This document shows positions 1 to 10,150 of a stretch of 64,000 nucleotides of DNA, in pieces. Origin of the DNA: Anisodus tanguticus. Its lineage: Eukaryota; Streptophyta; Magnoliopsida; Solanales; Solanaceae. The stretch's first letter is position 1, and each line of letters starts with the position of its first letter. The stretch lies in NCBI GenBank assembly GCA_034509755.1, contig CM067545.1:45501062-45565061 (forward strand), read 5' to 3'. The notes below the pieces were generated by a model. It saw only the letters and a list, made by a program, of their open reading frames with translations, was not told where the DNA came from and did no database searches. The position numbers and the translations under genes were made by a program.

Positions 1-672
1 TTAGAGATAATCATAGTCAAATGGACTGAGGGTGATCTTATGAAGAGCGATATGAGCTTGAATGGTATAAATTCAATATGAGTAAACTGTGACGTAATTG
101 ATTTCCTTGATTGTACATTTTCTCAACCTTCATGTTCTGCATGTGTTATGTGATTAGGTGTGGATTAGGCTAAGATGATAATTAGTAGGCAATAGACTCA
201 ATTTTTATATGTCTTACATGTTTTCTATTGTTGTCGGCATATGATGCCTATTGGGGTACATTGTGTACTCACCTGCTGCATCTTTTATTTGGATGCAGAT
301 ACATTCCATTGTTCTAGTTCCGACTTTCGGGGCGATCCTTGGAGGTTCATGGTGAGATACATGTCGTATCAGTAGCCCTGATTTTCATCAATATTATTAT
401 TCTATTCTTACTATTCCAAGACAGATATTGATGTTTAATCCTTTCAAGTAGTTCTAGTTATAGTCGCTCTTGTACGAGTCAGACCAGGTTTTGGGGAAAT
501 GTAATGCTTAGTACTTGATGTTTTTTAGTATTCTTATGGAAATTCTGTTCTAATATGAATTCTTTATTATTCTGCTTCTATTTTCCTTAATTTGAACAAA
601 TAATTTTGGAGATGGTTCGCCTACCGGGGGATAATGTAGGTGCCATCATGATCCTTGATTTGGGTCGTGACA
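1..672 (+). mobile_element. 3' part of a Ty3/gypsy-type LTR
   Basis: The stretch has the look of the distal half of a Solanaceae gypsy LTR: a 'gtactcacctgctgcatctt' type block near 264, a 'tggtgagatac' block near 350, a 'gctcttgtac' block near 468, and an end reading 'gatttgggtcgtgaca' at about 657-672. The left end lies outside the window. No primer-binding site follows position 672, so this is not a 5' LTR with an intact leader. A weakly similar series of blocks recurs at 13370-13835. Family assignment rests on remembered LTR style, not on a database match. Confidence 0.5.
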
Positions 673-1609
673 ACAAGAAAACGTTAATTTTGAAAGAGAA
701 ATTAATGAGTAATCATAAGATATCATCAAGGTATAGTTTCCAACTCAAATCCATGTGTTTTACATAAATCTAAGCAAGATTAAAGGTCAAAGTTGGTCAA
801 ATTGGGATTGTGAGTATAATATCTTCATCCTCACGATAAGGCGTTTCATTGAGATATGATTTATCTTCTTCCGACATAATTCACCGGACATCTATACTCG
901 ATATTTACAGATTAGGGAAAATTATCAATTTACTATCATTCTTCCACCAAGATTTAGAATTTATAAAGTAGTTGGTATCCTTATGGAGAAGACTTCATAA
1001 GAATATAAATTTTATTGAAATTCGAGCTCGTAGACCGGATGAATATTATACTCGGTATTGATAAATTAGCAATTAGTATTGGTTTGAGGCGAATGTGGAG
1101 GCAATCTTCATGATTTGGCTTGAAGTTATGTTTCTAATATTGGTCTCGAAATTTCTCCCATGATTCCATCATTTAACTAGCTTTATCCATTTTTTGGTTG
1201 TAGAAATTGAGCTTTTAACTCCTATACGGAGGTTGATTTGAGGTTGGAATGAGTCATTTTCTGGATTTAGACTTTATAAGTTTTGGTTAAACGGATTTTC
1301 AAATAAAATTCTAGTTTTCTCCCTGAGGGCTCGAGTTTGACTTTTGGGTTGACTTTTTAGGCTCGAGTTATTACTATAGCAATATGGGTATCATTGAACT
1401 CGTTTAATATCCTAGAGTACTATTTTAGCTATATTGAATTCGTTTGGTGAATTTGTAGGCAGTAGAACTTCTGAAAGACTTAAGCTTCGCTCGGATCGGG
1501 AGCGTTCCAAGGCACTCCGGAAAGTGAAGACTTTATTGTGATTCGTTTGCTCAACTTTGAGGTATATATGTTAAGACGTCATAGACTTTATTGAGGGATG
1601 ATTTGCTAA
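673..1609 (+). repeat. Older gypsy-like LTR, left piece
   Basis: No gene is visible. Phrases such as 'gcttcgctcggatcgggagcgttcc' near 1481-1510 and 'gtgaagactttattgtgattcg' resemble the middle of Solanaceae gypsy LTRs. The sequence appears to continue at 12554 after removal of the younger solo LTR inserted at 1615-12548. The left boundary is not clear. Confidence 0.35.
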
Positions 1610-2405
1610 TTAAATGTCACACCCCAACCTGGGGAGGTGTGGCCGGCACTCGGTGCCCTACTTGCCCGAGCATACCACTCTAAAACCAGTAACCTGAACG
1701 TATGGAAACTTCGGCCGACAAGGCCATAACAAACTCTAATTTGTATAGAGATACAATCAACACACATGTAGGGCCGAGAAGGCCACGATCTGTAAACGTA
1801 GAATGTCATATGGATATCTAAATCTGAAAGGGTAGACAACCCAAAACATACATACATATATACAAGGCTGAGAAGGCCATAGTATAGGTCAACAGACGAA
1901 CATCAAGGCCGACAAGACCGTACATAACATCTAGACATACCACCCAAGTCTACAAGCCTCTAGGAATAACATATTTTTGTCATATGGTTGGGACAGGGCC
2001 CTGGCTTACCCATCAACTGTAAATATTCATAAGACAAATTAAAACACCTAACTCGGTAGCTCCGGAAGAACCGAAGCTTACCAACCACAGTTTAACTGAA
2101 CAAGCTCCTACTGGAGAGGTCTATCTAAGCCTCTACCTGAACCTGCAACATGAAATGTAGCACCCCCGACAAAAGGGACGTCAGTATGAATGAAATGTAC
2201 TGATATTTAAGAAATGAATATCAATATGAAAGCATAAGCTGTAAACAGGGTATAAGAAGCAACCTGATACATGGATGCCACATATGGCGAACAATATAAC
2301 TTTGAAACTGTACTTATACATACATATACTTATCCATCACCCGACCGATTATAGCTTGGTGGTGTTTTTATATATCCATCGCCCAACCGATTATAGCTCG
2401 GCAGT

Positions 2406-2439
<34 letters not shown>

Positions 2440-3640
2440 ATCATCCAACATATAATCATTCGTGGTGTTTATATATCTATATCCATCGCCCTACCAATAT
2501 TAATGTCCATAGTACTATTGGCTCATTTATTTCATAAGACTCTTTTGTTTACTTTAGTACGAAATTTGGTTGTATCAATGAATAATACTTTTGGTACTCT
2601 CCATTGAGAGGAATAAGATATACAATACACTCAGAATAGCAGTTGACATGTCAATTTGTGACAAGAGACAACATGTGACATGACAGTACTCTGGACAAAC
2701 AATGGCAAGATTTAGAATACTTATTAGACACTTCTTTTCGAACCAACATACGTTAAGAATCATGCTATGAAAGAAGGGATAGCTATTACATATCTTTCAC
2801 AGGCTTGTCCAATATGATAACGTACTCAACCCGAATAGTGTTGGAAATTAGCCTTTGGCGGGAGTTGCGACCGACCAACTTTAACGGCTTAAACACTAGT
2901 GTTATGTATGTTGGAGAATCCGGTTCTTCACACATGCATGATCTACTAAGTACGTAGAAAACCGTAGGGCCAAGAATCGTCAAATTTCATTGAGAAATGA
3001 AAGAGATATTAGTTCACGAAGTAAGGTGTTTGAAGCAGGGAAAAGTGTGGTGTGTGATCAATTCTCCCTCATCGGTAGAGGAAGGAAGAATTGTTGTGTA
3101 TATAAGACTCGAAATTGGTTTGGGGTTTGGGACCCCAAGGGGTATCCCATGTGTTTAAAGGAGGGAGGACCTAGATGTGCTTCGGTTCGAGGAAAGACCA
3201 CACGCGCGCCGCCGCCCGTCCGGTCCGGTTCCGAGTTTCGGGTTCCGGGTTCCGGGTTCTCGGGTCACGGGCCGTGGGCTGTGGGCCTTCTGATATTATC
3301 TTTTTGGACAAGAGAACTTTGCCAGAAGTACAGTTTGATCCCAGAAGTTTCGGATGTACAGTTTGGACCAGAATTCTTTCAGATGTACAGTTTGATCCCT
3401 GAAGTTTCAAGATGTACAGTTTGGTCCCTGAAGTTTCCAAAAATTCAGAATTTCGGCAGACACGAACAGAAACGTCCAGCACTCAATTCAGCCATTTATT
3501 TTGGCTGAATTACACCTCCTATAATGGCCAATCCGTTGGTATTTCTCTCCTTTAATTTGGTGGCTTTACTACCTCCATAATGGTCATTATTTGGCCAATA
3601 ATGGTTGTTATGGAGGCAGTCAAACAGTCCCTTCCTCACC

Positions 3641-3648
3641 TATATAAA
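3641..3648 (+). promoter_or_regulatory. TATA box of the element A 5' LTR
   Basis: TATATAAA, repeated at the equivalent place in the 3' LTR (9738-9745). It predicts a transcript start near 3670-3680, which makes the downstream primer-like segment (3855-3866) part of the RNA leader, about 180 nt in. Confidence 0.6.
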
Positions 3649-3854
3649 CACCCCTTACACCATTGTTGTGGCACACTTGATATACACGAAAATATACAAC
3701 CAGAAAATCAGTTCTTCCAATAACTTCCAAGCATCATTTCATTATTCAATATTCTTCACGGTATCTCTTGAGTTTCCTTTGCTCAATTATTCCATTGCTG
3801 TTTTATCTTGGGAGACGAATTGTCCGGGACGTATAAAGGATACATACGGGGCAA

Positions 3855-3866
3855 TATTGTCTTAAG
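3855..3866 (+). other. Putative self-primer segment in the LTR
   Basis: TATTGTCTTAAG is the exact reverse complement of 4055-4066, just inside the 5' LTR. The 3' LTR has the same segment at 9952-9963. It overlaps a near-palindrome GTCTTAAGGAC (3859-3869). If this RNA segment paired with 4055-4066 and was cleaved at its 3' end, that end would sit one base from the LTR edge, the correct geometry to start minus-strand DNA. Function is inferred. Confidence 0.55.
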
Positions 3867-3870
3867 GACA

Positions 3871-3883
3871 GAGTGCCACACTC
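3871..3883 (+). other. Conserved LTR hairpin (GAGTG-CCA-CACTC)
   Basis: A 5-bp stem with a 3-nt loop lies directly downstream of the primer-like segment and upstream of 'gactcagc'. Equivalents: 11115-11127, 20738-20751, 26286-26299, 32017-32030 and 35461-35475. The middle base pair of the stem is T-A in some copies and A-T in others, so pairing is kept while sequence changes. The 3' LTR copy of element A (9968-9980) has one G-T wobble. Confidence 0.6.
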
Positions 3884-4054
3884 GACTCAGCAAAAATCAA
3901 AGCAGTTTCCGGTCTTCTTGTTCAACAAATATTGTAATTTCGGTTTTGTTGTTATATTCTAATTTTCAATTTTTCTAGTTGAATTGTAATTTCAATTCTT
4001 ACATAAGCAGTTACTTGTAATTTCCGTTTCCTGCAAATCCTTGTAAACCAACAA

Positions 4055-4066
4055 CTTAAGACAATA
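4055..4066 (+). promoter_or_regulatory. Putative self-priming primer-binding site
   Basis: CTTAAGACAATA begins one base after the LTR end (4053). No TGG-starting tRNA complement (for example TGGTATCAGAGC) is present within at least 40 bp. The 12 bases are fully complementary to the LTR segment at 3855-3866. Element B keeps the same arrangement with a different sequence (25990-26003). Confidence 0.6.
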
Positions 4067-4091
4067 GCTTGCTTACGGTAACTGCAATAAC

Positions 4092-5160
4092 ATGGCTGGA
4101 AATATGACCGATGTTGTCTTTGCTACGCTGCTCGCCTCTCGAGGCAACGTTGCTGCCTTCCCCGCCACTGCCGCTACTGGCCAAGGCAGTAACTCCGCCG
4201 CCTTCACTGCTGCTGTTGCTGCTCCTGTTCAAGGCAGTAACATTGCTGCCTTCCCGACTGTTGGAGCTCCACCCTCTTCTTCACACCACCATGATCGCCA
4301 CGAAAAATTCATGGGATCGGAATTCAAAAGATGGCAGCAAAAGATGCTGTTTTACTTAACAGTTATGGGCATGGCCCGGTTCCTTACGGAAGATTCTCCA
4401 CAAGCTGGAGATGAAATGGACTCTTCGCCTAATGAAATGGGTGAAGAGGGCCTTGGTATCTATGTCATTAATGGCATGAAGATGGTTCGTGACGCATGAA
4501 ATCATAGCGATTTCATGTGCAAGAACTATTTACTGAACTGCTTGGCAGACCCTCTCTACACGGTCTATTGCACCGTTGGCACTGCCAAAGAGCTGTGGGA
4601 AAACTGCAAAAGAAGTACAACGCACAAGATGCGGGTACTAAGAAGTTCATCGTTGGGAAATTTCTAAAATTCCAAATGGTGGACAGTAAGACAGTGATGT
4701 CCCAAGTCCAGGAATTCCAAATGATTTTACATCACCTGGATTTGGAAGGACTGAAACCAAACGAGCGAGCTTTTGGTTGCATCGGCCGATTGAAAAGTTA
4801 TCTCCTTCATGGAATGAGTTTATGAGTTACTTGAAACTCAAGACAAAGGAGATAACCTTTGAAGAGCTTGTTATCAAGCTGCAAATCCGGGAAGATAATA
4901 AGAAGACCTTGCCAAAGGGTAGACAACATGCTTGAGGCAAAGGCAAATCGGCCGAGGCCAAAGGGAAAACAAGCAACAAGCGGAAGTTCCACAAAGACGG
5001 CAAAGCCCCCGCAGCGGAGACGTTCAAGAGGTAACTGTCATCACTGTGGGAAACCTGGTCATAGGATCAAGGAATGCCGCAAGCTCAAGACTGAACAACA
5101 ACAGAAAGCCAAGTCGAAAGGCAAGGCTCAAGCTAACGTCGTCAAGGACACGCTCCTGGA
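4092..5160 (+). pseudogene. gag: copia gag (capsid and zinc knuckle), frameshifted
   Basis: The frame opens with an ATG at 4092 after an Ala/Ser-rich start and reaches a copia capsid block (FKRWQQKMLFYL) around 4323-4358. It ends at a stop at 4497-4499 after a frame change near 4400. Capsid similarity resumes in another frame at about 4600-4825 (KKYNAQDAGTKKF). The nucleocapsid lies in the long frame starting 4859, with a CCHC knuckle (C-X2-C-X4-H-X4-C; residues 60, 63, 68, 73 of that frame) and Lys/Arg-rich flanks. In an intact element Gag would build the virus-like particle and package the RNA. At least two frameshifts make this copy non-functional. Confidence 0.85.
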
Positions 5161-6700
5161 TGACATGATTGAGGATCTCTCGGCCGTGGTGCTAGAAGCC
5201 AACTTGGTTGAGAATCCAATGCAGTGGTGGGTGGACACAGGTGCAACAAGACACATCTGTTCCAACAAAGATGCCTTCTCCACGTACACTCCGATCTCCG
5301 ACAAGAAGCTGTTCATGGGCAACAACGCTTCCTCGGACGTGCTAGGGGTTGGAAAGGTGGTCCTGAAGATGACTTCAGGCAAAGAACTCACTCTGAAGGA
5401 AGTGATGCACGTCCCAGAGATTAGAAGAAATCTAGTTTCTGGACCTTTATTGGTTAATGCTGGTTTTAGGCTAGTGTTTGAATCAAATAAGTTTGTACTC
5501 ACTAAAAATGGCACATTTGTGGGGAGGGGCTTCGTCTGTGAAGGCCTCTTCAAAGTGAATGCCACGTCTGTATTGCGTCAAGGAAATAAAGTTGAACCTT
5601 CTTATTATTTGCTTGAGTCCTCTAATTTATGGCATCATAGATTAGGACACGTTAACTACAAGTCTATTCAAAGGCTGGTAAAGATGGAGTTGTTGCCGTC
5701 TATCGACGTAAACCCTCAACATAAGTGTGAGGTGTGCGTAGAGGCAAAACTCACCAAGCTTCTTTTTCGATCCGTCGAAAGGAATACCGCTCCTCTAGAA
5801 CTTATTCACACAGATATATGTGATTTGAAGTTTGCACAAACTAGAGGGGGGAACAAGTAGTTTGTGACTTTCATTGACGATAGCACAAGGTATTGTTACC
5901 TTTACTTGTTAAGAAGTAAGGATGAAGCCTTTGAAGCGTTCCGACGTTACAAAGCAGAAGTTGAGAACCAACTGAGCCTACGGATTAAATCCATTCGTAG
6001 CGATAGAGGGGGAGAATATATAGCGCCTTTTGAGGAATACTGTACCCAAGAAGGCATTATTCATCAAACGACGACCCCATACTCACCTCAATCAAACGGT
6101 GTGGCGGAACGTAAGAACCGCACATTAAAGGAAATGATGAATGCCTTGCTTATCAATTCAGGACTTCCCCAAAACATGTGGGGAGAAGCCTGTCCTTACC
6201 GCTAATACGATTCTTAACGAGTCCCACATAAGGGTAAGGACAAAACTCCATATGAATCATGGAAGGGAAAGAAACCCACCTACAAATATTTTAAGGTGTG
6301 GGGTTGTCTGATAAAGGTTGAAGTACCCAAGCCAAAGCAGGTCAAGATTGGGCCTAAGACTGTAGATTGCATATTCATCGGATATGCAAATAACAGTAGT
6401 GCTTATCGCTTCTTAGTGCATAAGTCAGATATTCCAGATATCCACCAGGGTACAATAATAGAATCAAGGAATGCTCTATTCTTTGAAAGTACCTTTCCTA
6501 GAAAGGAAAAAGACATAACCTCTCTGAAACGAAGTTATGCACAAAGCTTTCAAGATCCGGGAGTCCTTGACTGCCCGGATCTGAATGGTTCAGATCTAGC
6601 GAATCTCGAGGTGGCTGAACATCCGGAATCTAGTGTTCCAGATTCTCAGAACTTGGAGACTCTAGAGATGGATCTAAGGCGAAGTAAAAGGGCTAGGAAG
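5161..6700 (+). pseudogene. pol: copia protease and integrase, one stop and small lesions
   Basis: The aspartic protease motif DTGA follows WWV at about 5234-5245. A GAG-pre-integrase block (LWHHRLGH) starts near 5627, and the HHCC zinc site ends with C-X2-C near 5726-5737. Catalytic D of integrase is in HTD (about 5813), the second D in SDRGGEY (about 6002) and E in NGVAERKN (about 6107). An in-frame TAG at 5858-5860 interrupts the core where related elements have a Tyr codon. A further frame break near 6200-6296 precedes the C-terminal part (VWGCLIKVEVPKP). Integrase would insert the cDNA into the genome. Most catalytic residues survive, so this copy was probably active not long ago. Confidence 0.9.
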
Positions 6701-7625
6701 GATAAATCCTTCGGTCCTGACTTTGTAGCTTATATGGTTAATGATGAACCAAGGACAATTGCTCAGGCATTGTCAACTCCAGAAGCACCGCTCTGGAAAG
6801 AAGCTATTGAGAGTGAAATAGGCTCCATTCTGCATAACCATACGTGGGAGTTGGTTGATCTTCCTCCGGGAAATAAACCGTTGGGGTGTAAGTGGATACT
6901 CAAACGGAAATACAAAGCAGATGGGTCTATAGACAAGTACAAAGCCGGTTGGTAGTCAAGGGCTATCGGCGGACGAAGGCTTTGACTACTTTGATACCTA
7001 CTCCCGGTATCCGGATGACATCCATACGGGTATTTATTGCGATCGCGGCTTTGCGTGACCTTGAGATACACCGGATGGATGTTAAGACACCTTCCTAAAC
7101 GGTGATTTGGAAGAAGAAATTTATATGGACCAACCCGAGGGGTATGTGGTTCAAGGGCAAGAGAAGAAAGTCTGTCGACTTGTCAAATCTCTGTACGGGC
7201 TGAAACAAGCCCCGAAACAATGGCACGAAAAAATTAATAGTACTCTACTATCGAATGGGTTCGCCATTAATGAGTGTGATAAATGTGTTTACACGAAAGG
7301 TAACTCTGACTCATTTGTTATGATATGCCTGTATGTAGACGACATGTTAATCACAGGAAGCAGTCCTAGGGTAATCCTAGAGACTAAGAACATGTTGAAA
7401 CAATACTTCGACATGAAGGATATGGGTATCGCAGATCTCATCTTAGGGATTAAAATCTCTAAGACGTCTGACGGACTGGTCTTATCTCAGTCTCACTACA
7501 TCGAGGATGTTTTGAGAAAGTTCGAGATGTTAGACAGTTCACCGATAACGTCACCAATGGATACAAATCAAAAGCTTGATAAAAATCTTGGTGCACCCGT
7601 ATACCAGGAGCGATATGCACGGTGA
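6701..7625 (+). pseudogene. pol: copia reverse transcriptase
   Basis: The RT N-terminal block (LWKEAIESEIGSI, then CKWILKRKYKADG) lies at about 6790-6940. A stop at 6953-6955 and a shift follow, then the remaining fingers and palm to GDLEEEIYMDQPEG (from 7107), SLYGLKQAP, and the catalytic YVDD at residues 76-79 of the frame that opens at 7107 (about 7332-7343). RT copies the element RNA into DNA. The YVDD site is intact, but the frame is broken at 6953, near 7095 and at 7623. Confidence 0.9.
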
Positions 7626-8280
7626 TCGGTAGTTTGATGTATATAACAAACTGCACCCGACCGATATTGCTTACGCAGATCAATAAGTTGGCTAGGTTCA
7701 CCCGTAATCCGAGTGATAATCACGGGAAGGCATTGAATCGGGTATTACAATACCGAAATACACGTTAAATTACGGGTTACACTATTTGAGATATCCAGCT
7801 GTACTAGAGGGGTACAGTGATGCAAACTGGATATCGATATAGAGAACACCAAGTCCACCGGTGGGTATGTATTTACAATTGGTGGTGGGGGCCGTGTCTT
7901 GGAAATCCTCTAAGCAAACTTGCATCGCCCGATCCACAATGGAATCGGAGTTTATCGCTTTAGACAAAGCGGGATAAGAAGCTGAGTGGCTTCATGACTT
8001 CTTAGAGGATGTTCCGTGTTGGAACAAACCCGTACCTTCGGTAATGATCCACTGCGACAGTCAGTCGGCTCTAGGAAGGGCACGAAATGCTATATACAAC
8101 GGCAAGTCTCGTCATATTCGACGGAGGCATAAGACTGTTAGGCAACTGATCACCACGGGTATAATATCCATTGATTACATTAAATCAAAGGATAATATAG
8201 CAGACCCATTGACAAAGGGCTTACCCAAAGATCAGATGACTTGCCTGTCTAGGGGAATGGGCTTAAAACCCAAAATATAA
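7626..8280 (+). pseudogene. pol: copia RNase H
   Basis: After the stop at 7623-7625 the RNase H domain can be followed in shifting frames: 'SWKSSKQTCIAR' and 'ESEFIALDKA' around 7896-7970, then a clean frame from 8044 with HCDSQSALGRARN, HIRRRHKTVRQ and DPLTKGLPKDQ, ending at the TAA at 8278-8280. RNase H removes RNA from the RNA-DNA hybrid. It would also be the enzyme expected to free the self-primer end if that model is right. Non-functional here because of the upstream breaks. Confidence 0.85.
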
Positions 8281-8905
8281 GGACTAATACAACGGTAACC
8301 CAACCTTACTAACTGGAGATCCCAGTAATTTGGTTCAATGGGAAAACTAAGTTGTAAAGGTTCAGTTGATCGCTTCAGTGGAAGCATGAGCACTTCGGAT
8401 AGGGGTTTCTGAAAAGAAACACCAAATCCAAAGCCGTTCCCGCGATAGACTTTAAGTGCTATCTGCAGCGTGGGTAAAGGTTAAGTTTTCAAAACCTGTA
8501 ATGCTCCTCAACAGTTGAGGTTAGGTTTTGGGAAACTTTTAATGGTTCCTAACACTTGTGAAGTGGAGTATAGCAGGATACCTTGTAGGAGACCACCTAT
8601 TTAAGTGCGAGGACGGGCCGCCTCAAAATGAACGCACTTAAGAATCCAAGACGTTGTCCATGGCCAAAACGGACAAAACATTACGAAGAAGAGAGTAAGG
8701 GAATTTGTTGTGTTGGTACCATTGTCTTGGCTTACACTAAACACTGACGGTTCAAGACATCACGTTCACCGCGCAGTAAGTAAGTCCGATGGTATTCAAC
8801 TATGGAAGGTTCAAAGCTGAAGCTACCTCTCCTTATGCAACATCGGTCCGCTGAAATATTGCTAGAAATGAAAAGACACCATGTGAGTGCGCCAAAATCT
8901 CTTTC
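8281..8905 (+). other. Conserved non-coding 3' spacer of copia element A
   Basis: About 620 bp lie between the RNase H stop and the polypurine tract, with no credible ORF. The same spacer is found in element B (minus strand, 21651-22320). Over about 97 bases (8710-8803 against 21843-21749 read on the minus strand) I count only 3 differences, although the LTRs and coding regions of A and B are far more diverged. Confidence 0.7.
8712..8800 (+). other. Predicted long-range stem in the 3' spacer
   Basis: The 5' arm GTTGGTACCATTG (8712-8724) pairs over all 13 bases with the 3' arm CGATGGTATTCAAC (8787-8800), leaving one bulged T. An inner stem GTCTTG (8723-8728) / CAAGAC (8753-8758) is an alternative or coaxial pairing that shares two bases with the outer arm. 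In element B two arm bases change A to G, turning A-U pairs into G-U, so all pairs survive. Confidence 0.5.
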
Positions 8906-8914
8906 AAGAGGGGA
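8906..8914 (+). promoter_or_regulatory. Polypurine tract of element A
   Basis: AAGAGGGGA sits one base before the 3' LTR start (8916). It is the expected plus-strand DNA primer site and is identical in element B (minus strand, 21642-21650). Confidence 0.8.
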
Positions 8915-8915
8915 T

Positions 8916-10150
8916 TGTTGGAAATTAGCCTTTAGCGGGAGTTGCGACCGACCAACTTTAACGGCTTAAACACTAGTGTTACGTATGTTGGAGAATCCGG
9001 TTCTTCACACATGCATGATCTACTAAGTACGTAGATAACCGTAGGGCCAAGAATCGTCAAATTTCATTGAGAAATGAAAGAGATATTGGTTCACGAAGTA
9101 AGGTATTTGAAGCAGGGAAAAGTGTGGTGTGTGATCAATTCTCCCTCATCGGTAGAGGAAGAAAGAATTATTGTGTATATAAGACTCGAAATTGGTTTGG
9201 GGTTTGGGGCCCCAAGGGGTATCCCATGTGATTAAAGGAGGGAGGACCTAGATGTGCTTCGGTTCGAGGAAAGACCACACGCGCGCCGCCGCCGCCCGCC
9301 TGTCCGGTCCGGTTTCGATTCCAAGTTCCGGGTCCTCGGGTCACGGGTCACGGGTCACGGGCCGTGGGCTGTGGGCTGTGGTCCTTCTGATATTATCTTT
9401 TTGGACCAGAGAACTTTACCAGAAGTACAGTTTGATCCCAGAAGTTTCAGATGTACAGTTTGGACCAGAATTCTTTCAGATGTACAGTTTGATCCCTGAA
9501 GTTTCAAGATGTACAGTTTGGTCCCTGAAGTTTCCAGAAATTCAAAATTTCGGCAGACACGAACAGAAACGTCCAGCACTCAATTCAGCCATTTATTTTG
9601 GCTGAATTACACCTCCTATAATGGTCAATCCGTTGGTATTTCTCTCCTTTAATTTGGTGGCTTTACTACCTCCATAATGGTCATTATTTGGCCAATAATG
9701 GTTGTTATGGAGGCAGTCAAACAGTCCCTTCCTCACCTATATAAACACCCCTTACATCATTGTTGAGACACACTTGATATACACGAAAATATACAACCAG
9801 AAAATCCGTTCTTCCTATAACTTCCAAGCATCATTTCATTATTCAATATTCTTCACGGTAGCTCTTGAGTTTCCTTTGCTCAATTGTTCCATTGCTGTTT
9901 TATCTTGGGAGACAAATTGTCCGGGACGTATAAAGGATACATATGGGGCAATATTGTCTTAAGGACAGAGTGTCACACTTGACTCAGCAAAAATCAAAGC
10001 AGTTTCTGGTCTTCTTGTTCAACAAATATTGTAATTTCGGTTTTGTTGTTATGTTCTAATTTTCAGTTTTTCTAGTTGAATTGTAATTTCAATTCTTACA
10101 TAAGCAGTTACTTGTAATTTCCGTTTCCTGCAAATCCTTGTAAACCAACA
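8916..10150 (+). repeat. 3' LTR of copia element A
   Basis: 1235 bp, TGTTGG...CCAACA, followed by the target duplication aatag (10151-10155). It differs from the 5' LTR by scattered substitutions and small indels, for example extra 'cacgggt' units near 9340-9360. Confidence 0.95.

Larger units (their letters stand above)
2839..4053 (+). repeat. 5' LTR of copia element A
   Basis: 1215 bp, TGTTGG...CCAACA. A TATA box is at 3641-3648 and the transcribed part carries the conserved block with the primer-like segment (3855-3866) and hairpin (3871-3883). Related LTRs are at 10979-12089, 20458-21640, 26006-26458, 31846-33008 and 34793-35525. Open frames within it overlap on both strands and have no domain. 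Confidence 0.95.
2839..10150 (+). mobile_element. Full-length Ty1/copia retrotransposon (element A)
   Basis: Two LTRs (2839-4053 and 8916-10150) both begin TGTTGG and end CCAACA, and a perfect 5-bp target duplication aatag flanks them (2834-2838, 10151-10155). Domain order is gag, protease, integrase, reverse transcriptase, RNase H, which defines Ty1/copia. The LTRs are alike over their whole length, so insertion was fairly recent, but the coding region carries several frameshifts and stops. No tRNA-type primer-binding site follows the 5' LTR; see the putative self-priming site at 4055-4066. A 620-bp non-coding spacer separates RNase H from the 3' LTR. Lineage within copia not assigned. Confidence 0.95.

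Noticed and set aside
3171..3508. Overlapping ORFs on both strands in the LTR (again at 9252-9605 and 11474-11938)
   Set aside because: They lie in the GC-rich part of the copia LTR, are shared only because the LTR is repeated, and have no domain.
5858..5860. Programmed stop-codon readthrough in copia pol
   Set aside because: The TAG is inside the integrase core rather than at a gag-pol boundary and sits among other disabling lesions, so it is better read as a mutation.
8745..8760. RNA polymerase III B-box-like GGTTCAAGAC in the conserved spacer, hinting at a tRNA-like gene
   Set aside because: No A-box at suitable spacing and no cloverleaf can be drawn; the bases are better explained by the inner stem.
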